From Agromyces cavernae (GTDB lineage Bacteria > Actinomycetota > Actinomycetes > Actinomycetales > Microbacteriaceae), in assembly GCF_021044935.1 (NCBI RefSeq), contig NZ_JAJNMP010000003.1:124001-188000 (forward strand): a DNA stretch of 64,000 nucleotides, in the 5' to 3' direction. Shown here piece by piece: positions 16,792-24,933 of this stretch. The notes under the pieces are model-generated. The model saw only the letters and a program-made list of their open reading frames with translations, had not been told where the DNA came from and did no database searches. How positions within the stretch are numbered: the first letter of the stretch is position 1; every line of letters starts with the position of its first letter. The position numbers and the translations under genes were made by a program.

Positions 16792-17442
16792 TCAGCTCGC
16801 GGGCTGCAACTCCCCGGCTCGCTCGAGGTCGACGAGCACGTCGTCGAAGGGGACGCCGGCGACGGTGAGCACCCGCCACGCGGCATCCGTCGACCGCGAC
16901 GCGGCCTCGGCCGACGCAGCCGACCGGTTCGACCGAACGTGCGACCACGAGAGGTTGTCGAGCCGCGGGTAGTCGCGAGCGTCGTGCCCGGTGATCGCCG
17001 CGAGGGTGTAGCGGATGAGGGTGCCGTGCGCGACGACGAGCACGCGCTTGCCATCCTGGTCGCGGGCGACGCGCTCGAGGCCGAGTACGCCACGTTCGCC
17101 GACCTCGTGGTCGGGCTCCTTGCCGGCGAAGTCGCGGTTGGGCCAGCGGGTGTCGAGGTCGGCGACGAGGGTGCCCTCGGCCTCGCCGAACTCCTGCTCG
17201 ACGAGCTCGTCGTAGGCGGCGCCGAGCGGCAGGTCGAGGTGCTCGGCGAGGATCGCGGCGGTCTCGCGCGCGCGGCCGAGCGGCGAACTCACGACCGCAT
17301 GCCACGGCTCGGCGGCGAACGCGGCCGCCGCGGCACGCGCCTGCGCACGACCGGTGTCGTTGAGCGGGATGTCGGTGCGGCCCTGCATGCGGGCGGCGAG
17401 GTTCCAGTCGGTCTGTCCGTGACGGATGAGGGCGAGCACCAT
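16792..17442 (-). CDS. Histidine phosphatase family protein (phosphoglycerate-mutase fold)
   Basis: A 216-aa enzyme. The catalytic motif LIRHGQTDWN (RHG) is at residues 6-15, followed by QGRTDIPLNDTGRAQA, SSPLGRARETA with the phosphate-binding Arg, and VLVVAHGTLIRYTL with the second catalytic His. These are hallmark features of the branch 1 family, which removes phosphate from sugar phosphates, nucleotides or other small molecules through a phospho-His intermediate; the substrate is unknown. GGAGG sits just before the ATG at 17442. Divergent from the EI24 membrane protein. Confidence 0.92.
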   Translation of the reverse strand: MVLALIRHGQTDWNLAARMQGRTDIPLNDTGRAQARAAAAAFAAEPWHAVVSSPLGRARETAAILAEHLDLPLGAAYDELVEQEFGEAEGTLVADLDTRWPNRDFAGKEPDHEVGERGVLGLERVARDQDGKRVLVVAHGTLIRYTLAAITGHDARDYPRLDNLSWSHVRSNRSAASAEAASRSTDAAWRVLTVAGVPFDDVLVDLERAGELQPAS

Positions 17443-17515
17443 ATCCTCCAGCCTATGCATGCAAGATGAACGGATGCCCCGTGCGCCCACCCCGGGCGCA
17501 CTTTAGGCTGATGCC

Positions 17516-18295
17516 GTGATCAGGCGGTTCGCATCGGGGGTGGCCCTGCTCGCTCGCGGCTTCGGCTTCTGGCGCCGGCGCCCCGAGGCGATGGCGCTCG
17601 GCCTCCTGCCTGCCGCGATCGTGTTCGCGGTCATGGTCGCCGGGCTCATCACGCTCGGCATCAACCTGCCGGGTCTCGTCGAGTGGGCGACCCCGTTCGC
17701 CGACGGCTGGGACGCCTTCTGGGCGAATGCGTTGCGCTACGCGATCGCGTTCGTCGCGTTCACCGGCGCGGTCGTGCTCGCGGCCATCACCTTCACGGCG
17801 CTGACGCTCGCGGTCGGCGATCCGTTCTACGAGCGCATCTGGCGCGCGGTCGAACTCGACCTCGGCGGCGAGGTGCCCGAACATGGTGCCGGGTTCTGGA
17901 AGGGCGTCGCGGATGCCGCGGGGCTCGTCGCCCTCGGCATCGTCGCGGCCCTCGTGGTCGCACTCGTCGGCTTCATCCCGCTCGTCGGCGGCGTCGCGGC
18001 TCCCGTGCTCGGCGTCGTCGCGTCGGGCTGGCTGCTCGCCCGGGAGCTCACCTCGCGCGCGTTCGACGCGCGGGGAATCTCGGGCTCCGACCGGGCCGCG
18101 CTGCTGCGCGGGAGCCGCGCGCAGTTGCTCGGGTTCGGCGTCGCCACCCAGCTCTGCTTCCTGGTGCCGCTCGGCGCGATCATCACCATGCCCGCCGCGG
18201 TCGCCGGCGGGGCGATGCTCGCCCGCGGCGTGCTCGACACCGCGCCTGCGGCTCCCCTGCCGGCCTCACCCGCCGAGCTTCCCCCGCCCGCCTGA
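17516..18295 (+). CDS. EI24 domain-containing membrane protein (CysZ-like)
   Basis: A 259-aa protein with four or more long hydrophobic segments (about 27-50, 75-100, 135-165, 200-225) and the EI24/CysZ signature AVGDPFYERIWRAVELDLGG between the second and third. EI24 relatives include CysZ sulfate permeases, but actinobacterial members are mostly uncharacterised. The tail (LPASPAELPPPA) is disordered. The GTG at 17516 lies 6 nt after TAGGCT, so the transcript is probably leaderless. Its stop codon is inside the left arm of a shared terminator hairpin. Confidence 0.85.
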   Translation: MIRRFASGVALLARGFGFWRRRPEAMALGLLPAAIVFAVMVAGLITLGINLPGLVEWATPFADGWDAFWANALRYAIAFVAFTGAVVLAAITFTALTLAVGDPFYERIWRAVELDLGGEVPEHGAGFWKGVADAAGLVALGIVAALVVALVGFIPLVGGVAAPVLGVVASGWLLARELTSRAFDARGISGSDRAALLRGSRAQLLGFGVATQLCFLVPLGAIITMPAAVAGGAMLARGVLDTAPAAPLPASPAELPPPA

Positions 18296-18312
18296 CGGAA
18301 TGCAGGCGGGCG
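18285..18312. terminator. Bidirectional terminator between converging genes
   Basis: CGCCCGCCTG (18285-18294) pairs perfectly with CAGGCGGGCG (18303-18312) around an 8-nt loop. The left arm overlaps the last codons and stop of the EI24 gene; the haemoglobin gene ends two bases beyond the right arm, so one hairpin serves both. Confidence 0.75.
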
Positions 18313-18313
18313 C

Positions 18314-18748
18314 TCAGCTCGCGGCGGTGCGATACCCCTCGGTGACCTCGTCCTTGTGGGCGGCGAACGCGGCGAGGACCTCGCCCTTCTCGCGTTCCGG
18401 CACACCGACGGCGTCGAGCGTGCGCCCGAGCTCGGCGGCCACCTCGTCGAATTCGTCGGGCGAGATCCGCAGCTTGCGGTGGGCCTCTTCGAGACCGAGG
18501 ACCGTGCTGCCGGGAACGGTGGCCGTGTACTCGAAGGGTCCGCCGGCCACATTGCAGACCCAGAGAGTGCGCATGAACTTCAGGCCGGGGAGCCTTCCCA
18601 GATTCTGGGTATGCCACTCGCGGAGGGCCGGATTGGCTGACTGCTGGCCGACCATCGGATTCTGCACGACGGCGTCGCTGAAGTGGTCGACGACGGCGGC
18701 GATGGCGAACACGCCACCGAGGCGTTCGTAGAGGCTTGGCTCTGACAT
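18314..18748 (-). CDS. Group 1 truncated haemoglobin
   Basis: A 144-aa protein starting with the trHb signature SLYERLGGVFAIAAVVDHFS. The proximal haem ligand is the His in LGLEEAHRKLRIS; the N-terminal YERLGG and the FKFMRTLW-like region (LKFMRTLWVCNVAGG) fit the 2-on-2 globin fold. Group 1 truncated haemoglobins bind O2 and NO and commonly detoxify nitric oxide. AAAGGGG precedes the ATG at 18748. It is divergent from the orphan sheath gene, with about 75 bp between starts. Confidence 0.88.
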   Translation of the reverse strand: MSEPSLYERLGGVFAIAAVVDHFSDAVVQNPMVGQQSANPALREWHTQNLGRLPGLKFMRTLWVCNVAGGPFEYTATVPGSTVLGLEEAHRKLRISPDEFDEVAAELGRTLDAVGVPEREKGEVLAAFAAHKDEVTEGYRTAAS

Positions 18749-18824
18749 GGCTGATCCCCTTTGATCTCGTGTCTGATGGCCGACGCGGTCACGGGACTGC
18801 CTCCCGTGTTTCTATAGTCGACCG

Positions 18825-20057
18825 ATGTTGATTATACAGCGTGGGCCATCCGACGTCCATCGGCTGTTCCTTGACACCGGCCACCGGCCGGAGGAGGCTC
18901 GCACCGAGGACCACGGGCGCGCACCCGCTCACGAGGAGGTGGGGCCGATGACACGACCGATCGAGGGAGTCGGCACAGCGGTTGCGGCCTTCGTCGGGCT
19001 CGCCCCGGGCCCGCCCGACTTCGAAACGCCGACCACGTTCGACGAATGGGGCACCGACGAGGACGCGCTCTTCGACCACCTCCGAGGTCGTGCCCTGGGC
19101 AGCGCGGTGCGGGCCTTCTTCGAGAACGGAGGTCGGACCGCGGTGGTGATCGGCGTCGAGGACGCCGGGTCCGCAGCCGTGCGGGCCGGCCTCGAAGCGC
19201 TCGACACGGTGGACCTCGTCAACCTGCTCGTGCTCCCGGCGGAGTCCGCGGATCGCGAGGACGCCCGTGACACCGTGGCCGAGGCCGTCGCGTTCTGCGA
19301 GCGCCGACGAGCGATGCTGCTCGTCGGCCCTCCGCCGGGCTGGACCGACACCGCTGCGATCGAGGCCGCACTGGCGCGGGGCGTGGAGGCGGCGGTCGGC
19401 ACCTCGAGCCCGAACGCCGCGCTCTACCTGCCGCGGCTGCGCTGGTCCGACCCGGTCCAGGGCGCGGTGCCCGAGGTGTCGTCGGCGGCCGGCGCCGTGG
19501 CCGGCGTGATCGCCCGCACCGACGCGACCGAGGGTGTGTGGAGCGCTCCGGCGGGGATGGACGCCGAGCTTCGCGGGGCCGTCGGCCTCGATTTCGAGCT
19601 GGACCAGGACGACGCGCATGCACTGAACACCGCCGGCGTCAACACCCTGCGCATGTTCCCGGGGCGGCGGAGCCCGATCGTCTGGGGCGCGCGCACCCTC
19701 GCGGGCGCCGACTCCGCAGCGAGTGAGTGGAAGTACGTGCCGGTGCGCCGCACCGCGCTGTTCCTCGAGGAGAGCATCGAGCGCGGCTTGGACTGGACGC
19801 AGTTCGAGCCGAACGACGGGGCGCTGTGGGAGACGGTGCGCGACGCGGTGGGCACGTTCCTGTACGACCTGCACCGGGCAGGCGCGTTCCAGGGTCGATC
19901 GCCCCGCGACGCGTACTTCGTGCGTTGCGATCGCGACACGATGACGCAGCACGATCGCGAGACGGGTCGCGTGGTCGTGCGCGTCGGCTTCGCGCCGATC
20001 AGGCCGGGCGAGTTCGTCGTGCTCACCATCCTGGCGTCGGCACTGCCCGCGACCTGA
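18825..20057 (+). CDS. Contractile-tail sheath protein (phage/eCIS-type), orphan
   Basis: Up to 410 aa. The N-terminal domain has RPIEGVGTAVAAFVG and GSAVRAFFENGGRTAVVIGV; the C-terminal domain has LNTAGVNTLRMFPGR, VWGARTLAG, WKYVPVRRTALFLEESI, QFEPNDGALWETVRDAVGTF and a final VGFAPIRPGEFVVLTI. This is the standard tail-sheath fold, at the compact size seen in contractile injection systems rather than T4. No tube, baseplate, spike or AAA ATPase gene is nearby. Two starts are possible: ATG 18825, 6 nt after TATAGT (leaderless), or ATG 18948 after AGGAGGTGGGGCCG. I favour 18825 because the residues before 18948 (APAHEEVGP) align with the conserved APGVYVEEV arm, so the apparent ribosome-binding site is EEV coding sequence. 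The first 30 residues look atypical. Confidence 0.88.
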   Translation: MLIIQRGPSDVHRLFLDTGHRPEEARTEDHGRAPAHEEVGPMTRPIEGVGTAVAAFVGLAPGPPDFETPTTFDEWGTDEDALFDHLRGRALGSAVRAFFENGGRTAVVIGVEDAGSAAVRAGLEALDTVDLVNLLVLPAESADREDARDTVAEAVAFCERRRAMLLVGPPPGWTDTAAIEAALARGVEAAVGTSSPNAALYLPRLRWSDPVQGAVPEVSSAAGAVAGVIARTDATEGVWSAPAGMDAELRGAVGLDFELDQDDAHALNTAGVNTLRMFPGRRSPIVWGARTLAGADSAASEWKYVPVRRTALFLEESIERGLDWTQFEPNDGALWETVRDAVGTFLYDLHRAGAFQGRSPRDAYFVRCDRDTMTQHDRETGRVVVRVGFAPIRPGEFVVLTILASALPAT

Positions 20058-20061
20058 TCCG

Positions 20062-21480
20062 ATGCCGCACCAGGACGGCGCTGCCGAACCGCGCACGGCG
20101 CGAGCGCCGCGCACACCGCGCTTCTCACGATCGTCCTGGACGATCGCGGCGCTCTGCAGCGGCACCGCGCTGAGCGCACTGAACTCGGGGATGATCGCCG
20201 TCTCGCTCAGCACCCTCCGGCGCGAGTTCGCGGTGGATGCGGCCGCGGTCACCTGGGTGATCTCGGTGTTCTACCTCACGTCGGCGGTGCTCCAACCGCT
20301 CATGGGGCGCCTCGCCGACCGATACGGGCCGCGCCGCGTGTTCAGGATCGGTATGTGCATCGTCATCGTGGCCGGCGTGCTCGGGCCGTTCAGCCCCTCG
20401 CTCGAGTGGCTGTGCGCCGCCCGGGTGGTGCTCGCGGTCGGCACGGCGACGACGTTCCCATCGGCGGCGTCGATGCTCCGGTCGATCTCGGCGGTTTCGG
20501 GCAGGAGCGCGCCGAAGATGATCGGCCGCATCCAGCTCATCGACACGAGCACGGCCGCGATCGGACCCATCGTCGGCGGCGTGCTCCTCGTGCTCTTCGG
20601 ATGGGAGGCGATCTTCTGGATCAACGTGCCCCTCGCCGCGATCGCGATCGTCAGCACCTCGATACTCGCTCCGAGAGACGGGACTCGCGACCGCCTGCCG
20701 TTGCGAACGACCCTCGCCGAGTCGGACATCCCGGGCATCCTCGCCTTCAGCGTCACGATCGTCGCGCTGCTCATGTTCCTGCTCGAGGTGACGACGGATC
20801 CGAACTGGCTGCTGCTGCCGGCCGCCGTCCTGGCTGCGGGGCTGTTCGTGTGGCGCGAGCTGCGCTGCGCGGCGCCGTTCATCGACCTGCGCCTGCTCGC
20901 CGCGAACGTGCCGCTCATCCGCGTGTACCTCACGTTCATCCTCGCGAACCTCGTGCTCTACAGCGCGCTCTTCGGCATGCCGCAGTTCCTCGAGGACCAC
21001 GCCGGGTTCAGCACGGCAGCCGTCGGTGCGATGCTCGTTCCGCTCGCCGCGTTCAACATCGTCATGACACCCGTCGTCGAGCGGCTCATCGACCGCCGCG
21101 GCCTCCGCACCGCGCTCGTGATCGGATCGGCCGGACTCGCGGTCGCGACGCTGGGGCTCCTCGTTCTCGCCGTGTCGACCGCGGCGTGGGTGGTGCTGCT
21201 CGTCACGGCGGCGATCGGCATTCCGTACGTCGTCGTGCTCATCGCGATCACCCAGTCGCTCTACGTGGCGGCGCCGCCCGATGAGGTCGGCGAGGCCGCG
21301 GGGCTCTTCCAAACGGCACGATCGCTCGGATGCATCGGCTCGACGGTCGTCGTCGGCGTCTCGTTCGCGTCGGGCACCGGGCCGATCGATTGGCTGCTGC
21401 TCGCCGGCACCACCGTGGTGCTGGCCGTGCTGGTGCTCGTGGTCATCGTGTTCTGGCGGACACGACCCTCGGACGGATAG
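20062..21480 (+). CDS. MFS transporter, DHA2 (EmrB/QacA-like) drug exporter
   Basis: A 472-aa membrane protein with 13-14 predicted hydrophobic helices. Helix 1 follows a polar, Arg-rich N terminus. DHA2 features are LNSGMIAVSLSTLRREF (motif D1-like) and GRLADRYGPRRVFRIG (motif A, loop 2-3). Such proteins export drugs or metabolites using the proton gradient. The ATG lies 4 nt after the sheath stop codon with no promoter-like hexamer between them, so both are probably on one mRNA, which is an unusual pairing. A terminator hairpin follows at once. Confidence 0.9.
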   Translation: MPHQDGAAEPRTARAPRTPRFSRSSWTIAALCSGTALSALNSGMIAVSLSTLRREFAVDAAAVTWVISVFYLTSAVLQPLMGRLADRYGPRRVFRIGMCIVIVAGVLGPFSPSLEWLCAARVVLAVGTATTFPSAASMLRSISAVSGRSAPKMIGRIQLIDTSTAAIGPIVGGVLLVLFGWEAIFWINVPLAAIAIVSTSILAPRDGTRDRLPLRTTLAESDIPGILAFSVTIVALLMFLLEVTTDPNWLLLPAAVLAAGLFVWRELRCAAPFIDLRLLAANVPLIRVYLTFILANLVLYSALFGMPQFLEDHAGFSTAAVGAMLVPLAAFNIVMTPVVERLIDRRGLRTALVIGSAGLAVATLGLLVLAVSTAAWVVLLVTAAIGIPYVVVLIAITQSLYVAAPPDEVGEAAGLFQTARSLGCIGSTVVVGVSFASGTGPIDWLLLAGTTVVLAVLVLVVIVFWRTRPSDG

Positions 21481-21485
21481 GCGAG

Positions 21486-21517
21486 CGGATGCCGCGAGCC
21501 TCAGCCCGCGGCATCCG
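21486..21517. terminator. Bidirectional terminator hairpin
   Basis: CGGATGCCGCGAGC and GCCCGCGGCATCCG are inverted arms with one mismatch around a short loop, between the converging MFS and epoxide hydrolase genes. The arm sequence is almost identical to the hairpins at 14814 and 33342. Confidence 0.7.
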
Positions 21518-21545
21518 CCCGACGTGCTCCAGCGGGTGACCCGGA

Positions 21546-22706
21546 TCAGCCCCGCAGCGACGCGAAGAAGGCGCGGATGTCGCCGACGACGGCGTCGGGC
21601 ACCTCGAGTGCGGCGTAGTGACCGCCCTCCTCGAACCGGCTCCAGTGGACGATGTTGGAGTTGTCGCGCTCGGCGAACACCTTGATCGTCTGGAAGTCGT
21701 CCTTGAACACCGCGACGCCGGTGGGCGCGCCGTTCACCTGCGGCCCAGTCTCGTCGGACGCGGCATCGGCCCGCGCGTTCTCGAGGTAGCTGCGGCTCAT
21801 GCCGGCGGCGGCGTTCGCGAACCAGTTCACGCTCACCTCGGTGAGGATCTTCTCGAGCGGCACGAGCGAGGTGCCGTTGCCGAACGAGTTGAACAGCTCG
21901 CTGTAGGCGAGCAGGGCGACGGGCGAGTCGCTGAGGCCGACAGCGACGGTCTGCGGCCGCGAGGCGTTCATCGTGTTGTAGCCGCCGACCGACTGGAACC
22001 ACTGCATGTGCTCGAGCCCCGCGTAGTCCTGCGGCTCGAGGCGCTCGAACTCGCTCGGGTCGCCCGACGGGAACGAGAACAGCTGCAGCACGTGCAGGCC
22101 GAGGAAGCCCTCGGGGCTCTGCAGGCCGAGCTCGCGGGCGACGAGCGCGCCGTTGTCGGAGCCGTGGATGCCGTACTCGGAGTATCCGAGCCGGTGCATC
22201 AGCTCGTCATAGGCGCGGGCGACGCGGGCCATCGCCCAGCCGGTCTCGGTGACGGGGTTCGAGAAGCCGTAGCCCGGGGCATCCGGCACGACGACGTCGA
22301 AGGCGTCCTCGGCGCGCCCGCCGTGCGCGACCGGGTCGGTGAGCGGGCCGATCATGTCGAGGTAGTCGACGGATGACCCGGGGTAGGTGTGCGCGAGGAT
22401 CAGCGGCGTGGCGTCGGGGTGCGGCGAGCGCACGTGGATGAAGTGGATGGGCTGCCCGTCGATCTCGGTGATGAAGTGCGGGAACGCGTTGATGCGCTCC
22501 TCGGCGGCGCGCCAGTCGAAGTCGCGCCACTGGTCGACGGCGTCGCGCAGGTAGTGGTTCGGGGTGCCGGAGTCCCAGTCGTCCACGGCTGCGGGGTGGG
22601 GCAGGCGGGTGCGCGCGAGGCGCTCCACGAGGTCGTCGAGCTCGGCCTGGTCGACCTCGACGCGGAACGGGCGGATGTCGGTGCTGAGTGTCGTGGTGTT
22701 CGTCAT
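21546..22706 (-). CDS. Epoxide hydrolase (alpha/beta hydrolase, EHN domain)
   Basis: A 386-aa cytosolic enzyme with the N-terminal EHN domain (about 10-110: IRPFRVEVDQAELDDLVERL) followed by an alpha/beta hydrolase. The oxyanion region is LILAHTYPGSSVDYL (HTYPG, the HGxP-type motif), the nucleophile is Asp184 in HGSDNGALVA, and EEGGHYAALE near the end carries the catalytic His. These enzymes open epoxides to diols via an alkyl-enzyme ester. The ATG at 22706 is chosen because the next upstream in-frame ATG has no conserved sequence after it. Divergent from a WYL regulator with only 62 bp between starts, so probably its target. Confidence 0.9.
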   Translation of the reverse strand: MTNTTTLSTDIRPFRVEVDQAELDDLVERLARTRLPHPAAVDDWDSGTPNHYLRDAVDQWRDFDWRAAEERINAFPHFITEIDGQPIHFIHVRSPHPDATPLILAHTYPGSSVDYLDMIGPLTDPVAHGGRAEDAFDVVVPDAPGYGFSNPVTETGWAMARVARAYDELMHRLGYSEYGIHGSDNGALVARELGLQSPEGFLGLHVLQLFSFPSGDPSEFERLEPQDYAGLEHMQWFQSVGGYNTMNASRPQTVAVGLSDSPVALLAYSELFNSFGNGTSLVPLEKILTEVSVNWFANAAAGMSRSYLENARADAASDETGPQVNGAPTGVAVFKDDFQTIKVFAERDNSNIVHWSRFEEGGHYAALEVPDAVVGDIRAFFASLRG

Positions 22707-22768
22707 GTCTTCGACGGTACGGTGCAATCAGGCACGTTCCGTTCCTAATTTCGGAAGAGAATCACGAT

Positions 22769-23737
22769 ATGTCCGATACCGCCGCACGCCTCCTCGCGCT
22801 GCTCTCGTTGCTGCAGTCGCGGCCCGGCTGGACCGGGAGCGAGCTGGCCGCTCGACTCGGCGTGACCCCGCGGACCATTCGCAACGACATCGACCGACTC
22901 CGCGAACTGGACTACCCCGTCGACGCCGCTCGCGGCGCCGCCGGCGGCTACCGCCTCGGTGCCGGCGGCAAGCTGCCGCCCCTCCTGCTCGACGACGAGG
23001 AGGCCGTCGCCGTCGCGATCGGCCTGCGCGCCGCAACCGGCATCGCCGGCATCGAGGAGTCGAGCGCCCGTGCGCTCGCGAAGCTCGAACAGGTGCTCCC
23101 GGAACGCCTTCGGCCCACGGTGTCGGCGATCGGCGCGGTCGTCGACCGGGCACCCGAGAACACCGGCACGGATGCCCCCGACCCCGAGGTCGACCCCGCC
23201 GTGCTCGCGGCCATCGCCGCCGCCATCCGCGACGTCGAGTGGTTGCGGTTCGAGGACCGCGGCACGCCGCGGCTCGTCGAGCCCTACCGTCTGCTGAGCT
23301 GGGAGCGCCGCTGGTACCTGGTCGGGCGCGACCCGCGCTCGGACGAGTGGGGCGTGTTCCGGGCGGACTGGATCGAGCCGCGGATGCCGACCCGCCGACG
23401 ATTCTCACCCGTTCCGTTGCCCGGCGGTGACTACTCGGCCTTCGCGATGCGCTCGATCGCCATGAGCGGGTGGAACGTGCACGCGAGGCTCCGCGTCGCC
23501 GCCCGGGCGGACGCCGTGATCGCGCGCATCAACCCGACCGTCGGCGTCGTCGAGGCGGTCTCCGAAGCGGAGTCGGTGCTCGTGACCGGCGCCGACAGCC
23601 TCGACACGATCGCCGCCTACATCGGGATGCTCAACATGGACTTCACCGTGGAGTCGCCGCCCGAGCTCGTGCCGCTGCTGCGCACGCTGTCGCGACGGTA
23701 TGCTCGCGCGGCCGACGGTGCGAGGCTTGAGGCATGA
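22769..23737 (+). CDS. HTH/WYL-domain transcriptional regulator
   Basis: A 322-aa regulator. The N-terminal HTH_11 winged helix covers about 5-58 (LLALLSLLQSRPGWTGSELA, VTPRTIRNDIDRLRELDYPV), followed by a GGYRLG beta wing. The WYL domain (about 140-215) has WLRFEDRG and WERRWYLVGRDP, and the C-terminal WCX part follows. WYL proteins sense nucleic-acid-derived or other small ligands and repress or activate neighbours. It faces the epoxide hydrolase gene and overlaps the SRPBCC gene by 4 nt (ATGA), so the two are translationally coupled. Confidence 0.9.
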   Translation: MSDTAARLLALLSLLQSRPGWTGSELAARLGVTPRTIRNDIDRLRELDYPVDAARGAAGGYRLGAGGKLPPLLLDDEEAVAVAIGLRAATGIAGIEESSARALAKLEQVLPERLRPTVSAIGAVVDRAPENTGTDAPDPEVDPAVLAAIAAAIRDVEWLRFEDRGTPRLVEPYRLLSWERRWYLVGRDPRSDEWGVFRADWIEPRMPTRRRFSPVPLPGGDYSAFAMRSIAMSGWNVHARLRVAARADAVIARINPTVGVVEAVSEAESVLVTGADSLDTIAAYIGMLNMDFTVESPPELVPLLRTLSRRYARAADGARLEA

Positions 23738-24210
23738 CGACGAAGATCGTGCTCCACGTCGATGTCGCGGCCTCACCCGAGGACGTGTTCGACCTCGTGT
23801 GCGACCTGCACAGCTACGGTCGCTGGCTGCCGTCGGCCGGCGACTACGAGGGCACGAGCGAGATCTCGCCGCCGCCCGTCGCGGTCGGCACCACCTACGT
23901 CGAGCACAGCCGCACCGGCGTGCGACACGGCCTCGTGATCGCACTCGCCCGGCCCGACGTGGTCGCGTTCCGACAGCCGATGGCCCTCCGTCCGCGCAGT
24001 CTCGGCAGGATCGAGAGCATCGTGAGCATGTCGTTCGCCGCGACCGCCGGCGGGGTGCGCGTCACGCGCACGGTCGAACTCGGCATCCCCCGGCGGCTCA
24101 AGCTCGTGCGCTCGATCATCGTCGGGCGCTACGCCCGCGAGAGCGAACGGATGCTCGATGCGCTGAAGGCGTACGCGGAGCGACCCGGCGCGGCCGGGAC
24201 ATCCGCCTGA
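23734..24210 (+). CDS. SRPBCC-family (START-like) protein
   Basis: A 158-aa protein of the polyketide cyclase/START superfamily: begins KIVLHVDVAASPEDVFDLVC, with helix DLHSYGRWLPS and a long C-terminal helix YARESERMLDALKAYAE lining a hydrophobic pocket. Such proteins bind or transform hydrophobic ligands. The ATG overlaps the stop of the WYL gene, so it is coupled to that regulator and could be a ligand-binding partner (inference). Confidence 0.82.
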   Translation: MTTKIVLHVDVAASPEDVFDLVCDLHSYGRWLPSAGDYEGTSEISPPPVAVGTTYVEHSRTGVRHGLVIALARPDVVAFRQPMALRPRSLGRIESIVSMSFAATAGGVRVTRTVELGIPRRLKLVRSIIVGRYARESERMLDALKAYAERPGAAGTSA

Positions 24211-24232
24211 CTGCGACGACGCCGCCGCGGAC

Positions 24233-24769
24233 TCAGTTCGCGCCCGGCAGGCCGACGCGGTCGGGAATCGCGCCCCTGACCTTCGGCAGCCACGCATCGA
24301 CGTCGGGCCAGGCACGCGCGGTCGGCAGGTGCCGCAGCAGCCCCGCGAGCGAATCGTCGGCCGAAGGCCACGGGATGACCCGGCTCGGCGACGCGCTCGA
24401 GAGCACGCCGAGCCACCAGTGCTTCCACGTGACGGGCAGCACCTCGGGGTGGATCACGACGTAGTAGTCGGGCACGCTGAAGTCGTGGCGCACGGCGGCG
24501 TCGAGTGCGCGCTCGATCTCGAGTTCGAGCACGCCGTAGGTCGACTGGTCGTCGAAGAACTCGACCCATGCGGCCGCGACATGTGCGAGCGGATCGTGGT
24601 CGTGCACGACATACGGTGCGGCGGAGGTGGCCGACCAGCGCGCGACCTCGGCATCGGTCGCGTCGTGCAATGACGCGGCCTGCACGTTGGCGTACCCCTC
24701 GAGCGCATGGATCGCGTTCGTCGCCTCATCTCCGACGACGACCAGGGTGGTGCTGGCCGGGGCCTCCAT
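24233..24769 (-). CDS. Hypothetical protein
   Basis: A 178-aa soluble protein. It starts with a beta strand VTLVVV-like region (ASTTLVVVGDEATNAIHALE), has an acidic/aromatic middle (AAAWVEFFDDQSTYG) and a Trp-rich part (VTWKHWWLGVLSSASPSRV, SADDSLAGLLRHLP). There is no signal peptide, membrane helix or catalytic motif I recognise. Coding is supported by codon bias and by the natural ATG at 24769. Converges on the SRPBCC gene. Confidence 0.6.
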   Translation of the reverse strand: MEAPASTTLVVVGDEATNAIHALEGYANVQAASLHDATDAEVARWSATSAAPYVVHDHDPLAHVAAAWVEFFDDQSTYGVLELEIERALDAAVRHDFSVPDYYVVIHPEVLPVTWKHWWLGVLSSASPSRVIPWPSADDSLAGLLRHLPTARAWPDVDAWLPKVRGAIPDRVGLPGAN

Positions 24770-24933
24770 TTCCGAAGTCTACGTCTGCCACGGCCGTCGC
24801 AGGGGCAACCGCGCCGAACCGTGATCGGGTCGTGTCACGCGGCGTGCCACGCGGCCCGCTTCGGCCGAAAGTACGAGGTGATTCGAGCCCGGCGGCCGAT
24901 GTCGCCCCCGGCGGGAGTCGCGAGCATCGAGAC

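Noticed and set aside
18825-21480. A prophage at the sheath gene
   Set aside because: No integrase, terminase, capsid, tail tube or lysis gene flanks it within the window; neighbours are chromosomal metabolic genes.
20125-22002. A 625-codon minus-strand frame opposite the MFS gene
   Set aside because: Highly charged low-complexity translation and no ribosome-binding site; the MFS gene is clear on the other strand.
24770-24933. A tRNA or small RNA upstream of the DUF2306 gene
   Set aside because: No cloverleaf arms or T-loop motif could be found by eye.
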